In this document: in pieces, positions 28,832-38,400 of the stretch
Layout of the letters: every line of letters begins with the position of its first letter
Numbering within the stretch: the first letter of the stretch is position 1
From: Streptomyces antioxidans
GTDB taxonomy: Bacteria > Actinomycetota > Actinomycetes > Streptomycetales > Streptomycetaceae
Direction of reading: 5' to 3'
DNA: 64,000 nucleotides
NCBI RefSeq assembly: GCF_000968685.2
Contig: NZ_LAKD02000006.1
Location: 62,001-126,000, forward strand
The notes under the pieces: generated by a model
What the model saw: the letters and a program-made list of their open reading frames with translations, nothing else
What the model was told of the DNA's origin: nothing
Databases searched by the model: none
Program-made: the position numbers and the translations under genes

Positions 28832-29152
28832 ATGACCACCACGACCGACACGACCGGCGCCAACGGCGCCTCCGGCGGCAACGGCGCCATCCGCCTGGTG
28901 GCCCTCGACATGGCCGGTACCACCGTCGCCGACGGCGGCCTGGTCGAGCGCGCCTTCGACGCCGCCGCCGGTGAGCTGGGCGTCGAGCCCGGCAACCCCC
29001 GACCACGCCGAGAAGCTGGCCCATGTGCGCACCACGGGCCGGGGCGGGTCTGGTCGCCGGGGCGCGCACCGGGGCCCACGGTGACGAGGCGTTCCGCGCG
29101 GCCGGGGCCACCCACGTACTGGACTCGGCGGCCGGCCTTCCCGCACTGCTGC
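28832..29152 (+). pseudogene. Remnant of a phosphonatase-like HAD hydrolase
   Basis: The 5' part from ATG 28832 reads IRLVALDMAGTTVADGGLVERAF, the HAD motif I region of phosphonatase-like hydrolases. About 55 codons in, homology in that frame ends. The family's C-terminal piece, GLVAGARTGAHGDEAFRAAG followed by THVLDSAAGLPALL, appears in another frame at about 29047-29151. Roughly 130-150 residues of the middle, including the cap domain, are missing. This is a deletion plus frameshift pseudogene at the end of the catabolic operon. Confidence 0.7.
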
Positions 29153-29163
29153 GGGGTCGGGCT

Positions 29164-29330
29164 GATGGGCATCCGCTTCGACACGGTCACCGTGGCCTGC
29201 GACGGTGACCGCTCGCCATCCGCCCGGACGTGCTCCTCCCCGATGAGTCGCTGTCCGCGCTCGACGACCAGCTGCGCTCCGGGACCTGTACGTCACCCAT
29301 GACGTCGGGCTCCCATTCAGCGTGACCATG
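29164..29330 (+). pseudogene. Frameshifted fragment of an unidentified gene
   Basis: ATGGGCATCCGCTTCGAC at 29164 opens IRFDTVTVACDGDR. After a frameshift near 29212 the coding pattern resumes as AIRPDVLLPDESLSALDDQL, and after another as YVTHDVGLPFSV. Codon bias across the three pieces is streptomycete and continuous, so this is a decayed gene start. I do not recognise the family. Confidence 0.45.
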
Positions 29331-29428
29331 CCCCGGCCGACTCGCCCCGGTGCGGGGTCTCCGCGTAGCGGACAGTCTTCCCCGGATGTGAAGTCGCTCC
29401 TGGTGACTGGGCGGTGACCAGGTGGTGA

Positions 29429-29701
29429 CTGGGTAACGGCTGGGGCCAGGCCCGCCGACTGCTGGACGAGGCCGTGGGGCTGTCCGACGCCGCCCAGGAC
29501 CAGCCTCCCGGCACCGCGTACCGGCTCACCCCCAACTTGCAGCGGCTGAACTTAGGCCTGGCACACCTGGGCCTGAAGGAGTTCGACCTGGCAGCCGACC
29601 ACATCACCGCCGGACTCAAGGGCCTCCCCGCCGACCAGCAAGGGGCGGAGTGGACGAAGGAGCATCGGGGCGCGCTGGCCCAGGCGGAGGCCAACCGCTA
29701 G
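29429..29701 (+). pseudogene. C-terminal remnant of a TPR protein
   Basis: The frame after an in-frame TGA at 29426 encodes WGQARRLLDEAVGLSDAAQD, then LNLGLAHLGLKEFDLAADHI and a Glu/Ala-rich end, like the last TPR repeats of streptomycete XRE-type regulators or TPR proteins. It lacks the N-terminal region and any ribosome-binding site. GTG 29474 could start a 75-residue product, but a decayed gene is likelier. Confidence 0.5.
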
Positions 29702-29822
29702 CGCACAAAGGGCTCACTTCGCGGAGGAACCAGGGGCCGGTCGTCCTACATCGACGCCTGGAAGTCCGCGACGGACAGCCGAGTCCGTGGTCAGGCGGGG
29801 GCGGACCGGCTGCGGTCCGTGG

Positions 29823-32240
29823 TCAGGCGGGGCGGACCAGATACGTGGCGCCCGCGTTCGCGGTGAAGGCCGTGACCCCCGGCTCCGGGCGGGTCGTGGG
29901 TACGGCCGCGCCCCCGGAGGTCACCCGTACGTCCGTCGCCGTGCGCAGCCGCGTCGGGCCTCCCGCCCCGGCGCTCAGCCCGGCCTCGCCCAGCGCCCCG
30001 CCCCGCCAGCTGATGTCCACCTCGAAACCGCCCCGCGCCAGCAGGCCCCGCACGCTGCCGTCCGGCAGGTTCGGGGGGAGGGCGGGCAGCAGGTGGAGCT
30101 CGTCGTGCTGGCTCTGCAGCAGCCATTCGGTCACTCCGGCGCAGGCGCCGAAGTTGCCGTCGATCTGGAACGGCGGGTGCAGATCGAAGAGGTTGGGGGC
30201 GGTGCGCTCGGGGGTGAGCAGATCGGTGAGCAGCTGGTAGGAGCGGTCCCCCTCCTGGAGCCGCGCCCAGAAGTTGATCTTCCAGGCGAGCGACCAGCCG
30301 GTCCCCGCGTCACCGCGCTGTACGAGGGTGGTGCGCGCCGCGGCGAACAGGTCCGGGGTCTGTGTCCGGCCGATCTGGTTGCTGGGATGCAGCCCGTACA
30401 GATGGGAGACATGCCGGTGCTGTTGCTCGGGGGCGTCCGCGTCCCAGTCCTGCTGCCACTCCTGGAGCTGGCCCCGCGCACCGACCTTCATGGGGGCGAG
30501 CCGTCCGCGCGCGGCGAGCGCCTGGTCCCGGAAGGCGGCGTCGGTGCCGAGGACGTCGGCGGCCGAGGCCACCGCGCCGAACAGGTCGCGCAGCAGCTGC
30601 ATGTCCATCGTGGGCCCGGCGCACAGCGAGCCACCGTCCCCGCCGTGGTGGGCGTTCTCCGGGGAGATGGACGGGCAGGTGACCAGTGCGCCCGTGGCCG
30701 GGTCGGTCACCAGCGCGTCGAGGAAGAACTGGGCGGCGCCCTTGAGCACGGGGTAGCGCGCCCGCAGTTTCGCGGTGTCGCGGGTGTACCGGTAGTGCTC
30801 CCAGATGGCCATGGCCAGCCAGGCGCCGCCCATCGGCCACATCCCCCAGAAGGCGCCGTCCACGGGCGCGGTGCCGCGCCAGGCGTCGGTGTTGTGGTGG
30901 GTGACCCAGCCGTTCGCGCCGTACTGGGTGCGCGCCGTCGACTGCCCGGCCACGGCCAGCTCGTCGAGCAGGGCGAAGACCGGCTCCCAGCACTCCAGGA
31001 GGTTGGCGGGGGCGGCCGGCCAGTAGTTCATCTCGGTATTGATGTTGATGGTGTACTTCGATCCCCAGGGCGGGCCCGTCAGGTCGTTCCAGATGCCCTG
31101 CAGATTGGCGGGCTGGGTGCCGGGGCGGGACGCGGCGATGAGCAGATAGCGGCCGTACTGGAAGTGCAGCTCGATCAGTTGCGGATCGCCGCCGGAGGCG
31201 AAGCGGGCGACGCGCTCATCGGTGGGCAGGGCCGCCGCGTCGCTGGTGCCCACGTCCAGCGCGGTACGGCGGAACAGCGCGCGGTGGTCCTCGACATGGC
31301 GATCGCGCAGCTGTCCGTACGGGCGGTTCGCCGCCGGGTTGAGGTCCCCCGCCGCCTGGCCCGCCGCGTCGCCACGGGCGTTCTCCCAGTTCACATAGGT
31401 GGTGCCGATGGCCACCAGGACGGTGGCGGCGTTGGCTCCGCGGACGGTGACGGTCCCGCCCGCGCTGGTGGTGGCGCCGCCGTCGGCGAGCACCCGCACC
31501 AGCGCGCGGAACCCCACCGCGCCGTCCACCCCGCCGGTGGCGTCCCCGGTCCCGTCGAGTGCCGCGGTGAGCGGATCGGGCGAGGACAGCGAGGTGTGCA
31601 GCGGGCTGTCGAAGGTGGCGGCGAAGGACAGGGCGCCCGGCTTGGAGGCGGACAGCCGGACGGCGATCACGCGGTCGGGGGCGCTGGCGAACGCCTCGCG
31701 GGTGTAGGTCACACCGTCGCGGGTGTACGTGGTGGTGGCGATCGCCGAGTCCAGGTCCAGCTCCCGCCGGTAGCCGGACACCGTGCCGCCGGTCGGCAGC
31801 GTCAGGAGCAGGTTGCCGACGGTCTGGTACTGGGCCTGGCCACCGGGCACACCCAGGAAGTCGGAGTTGATCAGCGTCTCGGCCTCGGGCCACTTGCCGT
31901 CGAAGACGAGCTGCCGGATCCGGGGCAGGGCCGCGAGCCCCTTGTGGTTGTCGTATTCGTGTGGCCCGCCCGCCCAGAGGGTGTCCGCGTTGAGCTGCAG
32001 CCGCTCGGTCTCGGTCCCCCCGAACACCATCGCGCCGAGCCGCCCGTTGCCCAGGGGCAGGGCGCTCAGCCAGTCGGCGGCTGGCGCGCGGTACCACAGC
32101 GCCAGCGGCCGGTCCGCCGCCCGGTGGCCGCCGTGGTGCGCGGCGTGGGCGGACCCGGCGGACAGGCCGGTGGCCGCGAGGCCCGTGGTGGTCGTGGCGG
32201 CGAGGGCCACGAACGCTCGGCGCGGGACGTCAGGGGTCAC
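29823..32240 (-). CDS. Exported glycoside hydrolase family 95 (alpha-L-fucosidase type)
   Basis: 805 residues from GTG 32240, which overlaps the ThuA stop (GTGA). An RR motif near the start (PRRAFVAL) and a hydrophobic stretch ending at GSAHA indicate Tat export. GH95 features: LALWYRAPAADWLSALPLGNGRLGAMV, NADTLWAGGP, GIWNDLTGPPWGSKYTININ, NTEMNYWPA, HHNTDAWRG, CPSISPEN, DGNFGACAGVTEWLLQS. GH95 enzymes invert alpha-1,2-linked fucose (a few act on L-galactose). Second gene of the ThuA-GH95 pair. Confidence 0.88.
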   Translation of the reverse strand: MTPDVPRRAFVALAATTTTGLAATGLSAGSAHAAHHGGHRAADRPLALWYRAPAADWLSALPLGNGRLGAMVFGGTETERLQLNADTLWAGGPHEYDNHKGLAALPRIRQLVFDGKWPEAETLINSDFLGVPGGQAQYQTVGNLLLTLPTGGTVSGYRRELDLDSAIATTTYTRDGVTYTREAFASAPDRVIAVRLSASKPGALSFAATFDSPLHTSLSSPDPLTAALDGTGDATGGVDGAVGFRALVRVLADGGATTSAGGTVTVRGANAATVLVAIGTTYVNWENARGDAAGQAAGDLNPAANRPYGQLRDRHVEDHRALFRRTALDVGTSDAAALPTDERVARFASGGDPQLIELHFQYGRYLLIAASRPGTQPANLQGIWNDLTGPPWGSKYTININTEMNYWPAAPANLLECWEPVFALLDELAVAGQSTARTQYGANGWVTHHNTDAWRGTAPVDGAFWGMWPMGGAWLAMAIWEHYRYTRDTAKLRARYPVLKGAAQFFLDALVTDPATGALVTCPSISPENAHHGGDGGSLCAGPTMDMQLLRDLFGAVASAADVLGTDAAFRDQALAARGRLAPMKVGARGQLQEWQQDWDADAPEQQHRHVSHLYGLHPSNQIGRTQTPDLFAAARTTLVQRGDAGTGWSLAWKINFWARLQEGDRSYQLLTDLLTPERTAPNLFDLHPPFQIDGNFGACAGVTEWLLQSQHDELHLLPALPPNLPDGSVRGLLARGGFEVDISWRGGALGEAGLSAGAGGPTRLRTATDVRVTSGGAAVPTTRPEPGVTAFTANAGATYLVRPA

Positions 32241-33040
32241 TTGGCCCCGCCCGTGGCGTAGGTGATGCCGCCGAGGAGGTGCTGGCGGAAGGCGGGCTCG
32301 GCGTAGGACTCCTTGGTGTGGCCGAGTCCGGTGTAGAAGGCCCGGCCGCCCTTGTACTGCTGGTACCAGCTGATGGGGTGGTCGCCGTTCATGGTGCCGC
32401 CGCTGTACGAGGACTCGTCCAGCGCGGCGAGCACGTGCACCGTGGCCGTACCGCGCGGATTGGTGCGGTAGTTGTACCACTCGTCGGTGCGCACCCAGGT
32501 GTCGCCGAGGTGGGCCGTCGCCGGGTGGGCGTGGTCCTCGACCTTCACGGTGGCCTGCTGGATCGCCGGGTGGGACTGGAACCACGCACCGCACAGACCG
32601 CCGTAGAACGGCCAGTCGTACTCGGTGTCGGCGGCGGCGTGCACGCCCGCGTAGCCGCCACCCGCCGCGATATAACCCTCGAAGGCGGTCTGCTGCCCCG
32701 GGTCGAGGACGTCGCCGGTCGTGGACAGGAAGGCCACGGCGGCGTAGCGGGCGAGGTTGCCGGGGGTGAAGGCGGTGGCGTCCTCGGTGGCGTCGACGGC
32801 GAACCCGGCCTGGGCGCCCAGTTCCCGGATGGCGGCGATGCCGTCGGGGATGGAGTCGTGGCGGAAGCCCGCCGTCTTGGAGAACACCAGCACCCGGCCC
32901 GCCCTCGGCCGCCTGCGGACGGGCGCGGCCCACGCGGGTGCGTTCGCCGCGGTGATCAGGACGGCGCCGGCCGCGGCCTTCATCACGGCGCGGCGCCCGG
33001 TGGGGGTGGGGACGGGCAGGTCGGGACGTTTCCTGTGCAC
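32237..33040 (-). CDS. Exported ThuA-domain protein
   Basis: 267 residues. GTG 33040 follows GGAGG by 6 nt; a much longer upstream frame was rejected. The N-terminus RKRPDLPVPTPTGRRAVMKAAAG with a following hydrophobic stretch to AWAA is a Tat-like signal. The ThuA/glutamine-amidotransferase-like fold shows VLVFSKTAGFRHDSI, FLSTTGDVLD, GGGYAGVHAAADTEYDW and FYTGLGHTKESY. ThuA domains occur beside sugar dehydrogenases and glycosidases and are linked to trehalose or other sugar use; the chemistry is unproven. Overlaps GH95 by 4 nt. Confidence 0.82.
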   Translation of the reverse strand: MHRKRPDLPVPTPTGRRAVMKAAAGAVLITAANAPAWAAPVRRRPRAGRVLVFSKTAGFRHDSIPDGIAAIRELGAQAGFAVDATEDATAFTPGNLARYAAVAFLSTTGDVLDPGQQTAFEGYIAAGGGYAGVHAAADTEYDWPFYGGLCGAWFQSHPAIQQATVKVEDHAHPATAHLGDTWVRTDEWYNYRTNPRGTATVHVLAALDESSYSGGTMNGDHPISWYQQYKGGRAFYTGLGHTKESYAEPAFRQHLLGGITYATGGAK

Positions 33041-33169
33041 GGGGAACCTCCGGGGAGAAGTGTGATTCTCAAAGGGGGTTGGGCACAGCGCGCGCCGTCG
33101 CGCCTGGGGCGCCGTACGGACACCGGCTCCGAGGGGATGGACCGCGTCCGTTGAGCGTAAGGGGACCGT

Positions 33170-33194
33170 ACCGAGTCGGCCCCACTTTGCAAAG
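33170..33194 (-). promoter_or_regulatory. Candidate promoter and operator of the ThuA-GH95 pair
   Basis: On the minus strand TTGCAA (33192-33187) and TACGGT about 16 bp further on form a plausible -35/-10 pair. The -35 is inside a perfect 10-bp palindrome CTTTGCAAAG (33185-33194). The palindrome is 34 bp from the end of the ROK-type repressor gene, whose product is the obvious candidate to bind it. Confidence 0.45.
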
Positions 33195-33227
33195 CCCGTT
33201 GACAAAATCCTGTGCCCGGTCATCCGT

Positions 33228-35459
33228 TCACCGCCCGGTGGGCGCGGGACGGCCCGCGAGCCGCGGGGTGAACGTGGCGTGGAAGATGGTCGACGCGGCG
33301 CCGACGGCGGCGGCCTCACGGCTGAGCACGGACCGCTCGACATCGACGCGGCGCAGTCGTCTGGCGGTCGGGAAGTCATTGACGATGCGGGAGATCTCAT
33401 CCGTGTAGAGGTCGGCGACGCCGTCGGTGAAGAACGGCCCGCCGAGCACGATCAGATCGATGTCCAGCAGGTCCACCAGGGACAGCGCTCCCCTGCCGAT
33501 GGCCCCGGCCACATGGCGCACGGCCTTCTCGGCCACCGGGTCACCGGCCCCGGCCGCCGCGCTCACCACCCGGTGGGCCTCGCGCGGATCGTGTGCGGCG
33601 CGCGGGCCGAGGGCCATGCCGAGCCGGGTGGCCGTACCGGGGATGGACACCGGCGGATTGCACTCCGGCAGGATCTCCGGTCTGCCGTCCGCGTCCACCC
33701 GCTCCAGGGCGACGGCGCACAGCTGGCCGAACTCCCCCGCGTTGGCGCTGACTCCACGGTGGATGTCGCCGTTGAGGAACAGCCCGGCGCCCACCCCGGT
33801 GCCCAGGTACAGATACACGAAGTCGCGGGCGCGCCGGTTGCGCCCGATCCACCGCTCTCCCACGGCCGCGGCCGACGAGTCCTTCTCCATGACGATGGGG
33901 CAGCGGAAGCGGTCCTTGAGCATGTACAGCAGCGGCACATCACGCCACACCGACAGCAGCGGCGGATCGAGGACGGTGCCGGAGGCCACGTCCACCGGGC
34001 CGGGGGTGGCCACGCCGATGCCGAGGAACCCTCCGGGCCGCACGGCCCCGCCCGCGGCGTCCAGCACCCCGCGGCCCAACCGGGCGACGTGGTCCACGAG
34101 TTGATCCGGGCTCGCGGTCTGCCGGACGGGTTCGGTACGGCTGCGCACGATGGCGCCGTCGAGGTCCACCACGACCGCCGTCAGCACCTCGGGGTCCACA
34201 TGGATGCCCAGCGCGTGCCCGGCGTCGCCGCGCAGCCGCACCGGGGTGCGCGGCTTGCCGGAGGTGGCCTGCCGCCGGTCGTCCTCCACCAGGATGCCGC
34301 GGCGCAGCAGCGAGCGGCAGATCCGGGAAACCGACTGCTGGGTGAGGCCGGTGCGGTGGGAGATCTCACCGCGGGTGATGGTCCCGGCCAGCCGTACCGC
34401 CTCGATGACCACGCACTCGTTGAAGGAGCCGAGGTCGATCTGGTTGGCGCCGCCCCAGGTCTCCCGGCGCTGGTCGTCACCGGCCCGGGGGCCACCGGCG
34501 AAGTGGGTGGCGATGGGCTCCCGGAGCCAGCGCACGGGTGGCCGCTCGCGGTCGGCGCCTGGCCGGGTCGCGTACGCCCTGAGGGCGGCGGCCAGATCGA
34601 GGTAGACGCGGTGGGAGGACTCCGGGTGGCGGGTGCAGTCCAGGCCGACCATGGCGCGCAGGAAGGTGCGCCAGGTGGTGCGCGCCGGAAGGGCGTGGTG
34701 CACCACTCCGGGGTGCCGCTCGGGTGGCGGCCCGCACGTGCCGGTGTCCCACAGGGTGATGGCGTGCAGGGAGGCGCCCGGGTGGCGGCGCCGGGCCTCG
34801 CCCAGGTATCCGGCCAGCCGGTCCCGGCCGCGCGGGGACCCCGGCGCCGGGGCTGGCGGGACCTTCAGCGCGGCCTCGACCGCCGCGTCCACCGCGGCGA
34901 TGACATCGGCGCCGGACGGGCCGCCGCGGCGCCGCTCGTGGGCGGCCGGGCGGGTGCCCACCAGCAGCAGCGCCCGGTGGGTGTCCAGGTACAGGCCGAG
35001 CACCCACACCTCGGCCTCCGGGAGCGGGGGGCGGGTGGGCACCACGGGCACGGTGGCGTTGCCGGGCGTCACCCGCCAGCGCTGGCGGATCGCGGCCACC
35101 GCCGCGTGGCTGTAGCCGAGTTCGCGGGCGACCGCGCGGGAGGCGCCGCCACCGTCGGGCGCCAGTACCGTACGGGTGATGACCTCGGCCTCGTCGATGA
35201 TGGCGGGCCGCCCGGGGCGGGGGCGCTCCCGCAGGCCCGCCATGCCGGAGGTGTCGAAGCGCTGCCGCCAGTGGCCCACGGTCTGCCGGGAGACCTCGAG
35301 CCGCCGGGCGATCTCGGCGTTGCGCAGCCCCTGGGCGGCGAGGAGGACGACGGCGGCGCGGACGGCGCGCGGCCCGCCCTCCGCCACCCAGCGCTTCAGC
35401 AGCCCGCGGTCCTCCTCGGGCAGGCCCGTGGCCTCCGCCTCCTGGTAGGGCGGGTTCAC
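33228..35459 (-). CDS. ROK-family repressor with an N-terminal IS630-like transposase-derived region
   Basis: 743 residues from GTG 35459, overlapping the mannosidase stop (GTGA). Residues about 15-100 are a homeodomain-like HTH pair as in IS630 transposases (RNAEIARRLEVSRQTVGHWRQRF, then LRERPRPGRPAII). Residues about 130-325 keep a diverged DDE-like pattern (LLLVGTRPAA, SLHAITLWDTGT, TTWRTFLRAMV) with no recognisable catalytic triad. A complete ROK repressor follows from residue 339: winged helix TRGEISHRTGLTQQSVSRICRSL, then a sugar-kinase fold (GIHVDPEVLTAVVVDLDG, GVATPGPVD, YLYLGTGVGAGLFLNG, NAGEFGQL). The usual CxCGxxGC zinc motif is missing. It probably senses a sugar and controls mannosidase and ThuA-GH95 genes. 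Confidence 0.8.
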   Translation of the reverse strand: MNPPYQEAEATGLPEEDRGLLKRWVAEGGPRAVRAAVVLLAAQGLRNAEIARRLEVSRQTVGHWRQRFDTSGMAGLRERPRPGRPAIIDEAEVITRTVLAPDGGGASRAVARELGYSHAAVAAIRQRWRVTPGNATVPVVPTRPPLPEAEVWVLGLYLDTHRALLLVGTRPAAHERRRGGPSGADVIAAVDAAVEAALKVPPAPAPGSPRGRDRLAGYLGEARRRHPGASLHAITLWDTGTCGPPPERHPGVVHHALPARTTWRTFLRAMVGLDCTRHPESSHRVYLDLAAALRAYATRPGADRERPPVRWLREPIATHFAGGPRAGDDQRRETWGGANQIDLGSFNECVVIEAVRLAGTITRGEISHRTGLTQQSVSRICRSLLRRGILVEDDRRQATSGKPRTPVRLRGDAGHALGIHVDPEVLTAVVVDLDGAIVRSRTEPVRQTASPDQLVDHVARLGRGVLDAAGGAVRPGGFLGIGVATPGPVDVASGTVLDPPLLSVWRDVPLLYMLKDRFRCPIVMEKDSSAAAVGERWIGRNRRARDFVYLYLGTGVGAGLFLNGDIHRGVSANAGEFGQLCAVALERVDADGRPEILPECNPPVSIPGTATRLGMALGPRAAHDPREAHRVVSAAAGAGDPVAEKAVRHVAGAIGRGALSLVDLLDIDLIVLGGPFFTDGVADLYTDEISRIVNDFPTARRLRRVDVERSVLSREAAAVGAASTIFHATFTPRLAGRPAPTGR

Positions 35460-38400
35460 GACGCCCCGCGCGCCAGCCGGAGGGTCAGGATCTGGAACGG
35501 GCGCAGCTCGAGGTCCACCACGCCCGCGCGGTGCGCCAGTTCGCCGGTGGGGTCCTCCAGGAGGTCGGTCACCTGGACCCGCTCGACCGGGAACCCGGCG
35601 GCGAGGGTGGTCCGGGTGCGGCCCCCTCGCGACTCGTAGAGCCGGACCACGACATCGCCGGAGCGGTCGTCGGCGAGCTTGACCGCCTCCACCACGACGC
35701 CCGGATCGCCCACCGCGACCAGCGGCGGTCCGGCCAGCCGGGGGGCGGCCGGGCGGAGCGGGAGGCTGAAGGCGTAGCCCCCGGCCACCGCGTCGCCGAT
35801 GTCCGCGCCGGGGCACAGCGCGTAGCGGAAGCGGTGGCGGCCCCGGTCGGCGTGGGGGTCGGGGCTGTGGGGTCCGCGCAGCAGGGTGAGCCGGACGGTG
35901 GTGGTGGTTCCGCCGTCCTCGCGGGTGCGGCGGCCGGCGTCGTATCCGTAGCTGGAGTCGGTGAGCAGGGCCGCGCCCCAGCCGTGTTCACCGACGTGGA
36001 TCCAGCGGTGCGCCCACGCCTCGAAGCGGGCGGCGTCCCAGCTGGTGTTCTCGTGGGTGGGCCGCTCGACATGGCCGAACTGGATCTCGGCCGCGGTGCG
36101 TTCGGCGTGGACGTCCAGGGGCCAGACGGCCTTGAGTACGGTGTCCTCCTCCCGCCAGTCGATGTCCGTGTCCACCTCCAGGATCCGGCCGCCCGCGGCC
36201 AGGGCGAGGTGCTGCGTGACCACGGACCGGCCGGTGGTGCGCTCCACGCGGACCCGCGCCAGCAGCGGGCCCTCGTCGTCGAGGTGGACGGCGGTGGCGG
36301 TGTCCAGATCGCGGTGGACGTCGCGGTACTGGGCGTCCAGGTTCCAGGCGCTCCAGCGCACCGGATCGTCGGGGTGCAGCCGCAGCAGGTTCCCTGCGGC
36401 ACCGGGCGCGATGGCCTCCCGGCGGGAGGCGTGGTCGTACGCGGAGCGGACCAGCCCCTCGGCGTCGATACGGACCGTCAGCGCGCCGTTGTCCAGCACG
36501 TATCCACCACCGTCCGCGGGCCGGGCGGTGACCCGTGGCGCATCGTCGGTGCCGGTGCCGGTGCCGGGAACATCGGCGCCGAGGACGGCGGCGCCGAGCG
36601 CCGGGGCCTGGGCGAGCACCGCGTACCGGCCGTCGGACAGCTTCTGCACCCGGCCGCCGGTGGTGGGCGGGGTGTCGAGGAGTACCACCTCGCGCCGCGC
36701 GTGCGGGGCGGCGTTGAGGACGGCGAGGGGTCCCGCGGGGTCCGGGGGCCCGGCGGCGCGGGCCACGATCCGCTCCAGGCCTCGGTGGACGGCGCGGTAG
36801 GTCTGCTCGGCCTGCTGGTGGACCCAGGAGATGGAGGTGCCGGGGAGGATGTCGTGGAACTGGTGCAGCAGTACCTGCTTCCACAGCCCGTCAAGCGCCT
36901 CGTACGGATACGGCTCGCCGGTGCGGACGGCGGCGGTCGCCGCCCACAGCTCGGCCTCGCGCAACAGCGCCTCGCTGCGCCGGTTGCCGCGCTTGGTGCG
37001 GGCCTGGCTGGTGTAGGTGCCGCGATGGGTCTCCAGATACAGCTCACCGCGCCACACCGGCGGGTCGGGGTACTCCTCGCGGGCCTCGCGGAAGAACTCC
37101 GACGGGTTCTGGACCCTGACCCGCGGGGAGCCCTCCAGGTCGGCCAGGCGCCTGGCCTTCTCCAGCATCTCGCGGGTGGGCCCGCCCCCGCCGTCGCCGA
37201 AGCCGAACGGGGCCAGGGAGCGGGTGCCCGCGCCCTTGTCGGCGTATTCGGCCACGGCGTGGGCCAGTTCGGCGCCGGACAGGGTGGCGTTGTAGGTGTC
37301 CACGGGCGGGAAGTGGGTGAAGATCCGCGTGCCGTCGATCCCCTCCCACCAGAAGGTGTGGTGGGGCAGCCTGTTGGTCTCGTTCCACGACAGCTTCTGG
37401 GTGAGGAACCAGCGGGCCCCCGCGAGCGCGGCCAGCTGCGGATACGCGGCCGTGTAGCCGAAGGAGTCCGGCAGCCAGACCCCGTCGGTCTCCACGCCGA
37501 GCTCCTGGGAGAAGAAGCGGCGGCCGTGGACCAGCTGGCGGGCCAGGGCCTCACCGCCGGGCAGATTGCCGTCCGCCTCGACCCACATGCCGCCCACCGG
37601 CGCCCAATTGCCCTCGGCCACAGCCTTCTTGATCCGCTCGAAGACATACGGCTGGTGGTCGCGCATCCAGGCGTAACTCTGTGCGGAGGAGCAGGCGAAG
37701 ACCAGCTCGGGGTACTCCTCGGCCAGCGCGGCCACGCTGGAGAAGGTCCGGGCGCACTTGCGCACGGTCTCGCGCAGCGGCCACAGCCACGCGGAGTCGA
37801 TATGGGCGTGGCCCACGGCGGCGATGGTGTGCGCGGAGTCATGGGCGCGCCGGTCGAGGACCGGGCGCAGGATCTCGCGGGCCGCCGCGGCGCCCGCGGC
37901 GACACGGCGCGGGGGCACGCTGTCCACGGCCCGCTGGAGGGCGCGCAGGATCTCGTGGCGGCGCGGCAGCCCGAGGGGCAGTTCGCGCATCAGCTCGTCC
38001 AGCACCTCCATGTCGTGCAGGAGCTGCCAGACGTCCTCCTCGCGCACCACGAGGTCGGCGCGGCGCAGCCGGTACAGCTCCTCCTCGCCCGCGGTGAGCC
38101 GGTGGCCGTAGTGGGTGCCGGTGCCCGCGCTGCCGACGATGGGTGGATTGGCGGCGGCCTCGACCAGCAGGGACACCCGCTCGCCACCGGTGGCGCGGGT
38201 GGTCAGCGGCACCGAGCGGTGGTGGGGGTGCAGGCCCTCCAGCGGGGTGCCGTCCGCGGTGTGGACCAGGCCCTCGGCCTGGCCGCCGGGGCCACGGGAG
38301 AGGTCGAAGCCGAGGTCGAACAGGGCCTCCACGCGGCGGCCCGCCCAGCGCTCGGGGACCGTCGCGGTGGTACGGAACCAGGTGGTCGACCACGGGCCGC

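Noticed and set aside
29474..29701. Intact 75-residue TPR gene
   Set aside because: No ribosome-binding site, an in-frame stop just upstream and homology-like sequence continuing before the putative start point to a truncated remnant.
33228..35459. Insertion sequence of the IS630 family
   Set aside because: No terminal inverted repeats or TA duplication seen, no recognisable catalytic triad, and the frame continues into a complete ROK repressor.
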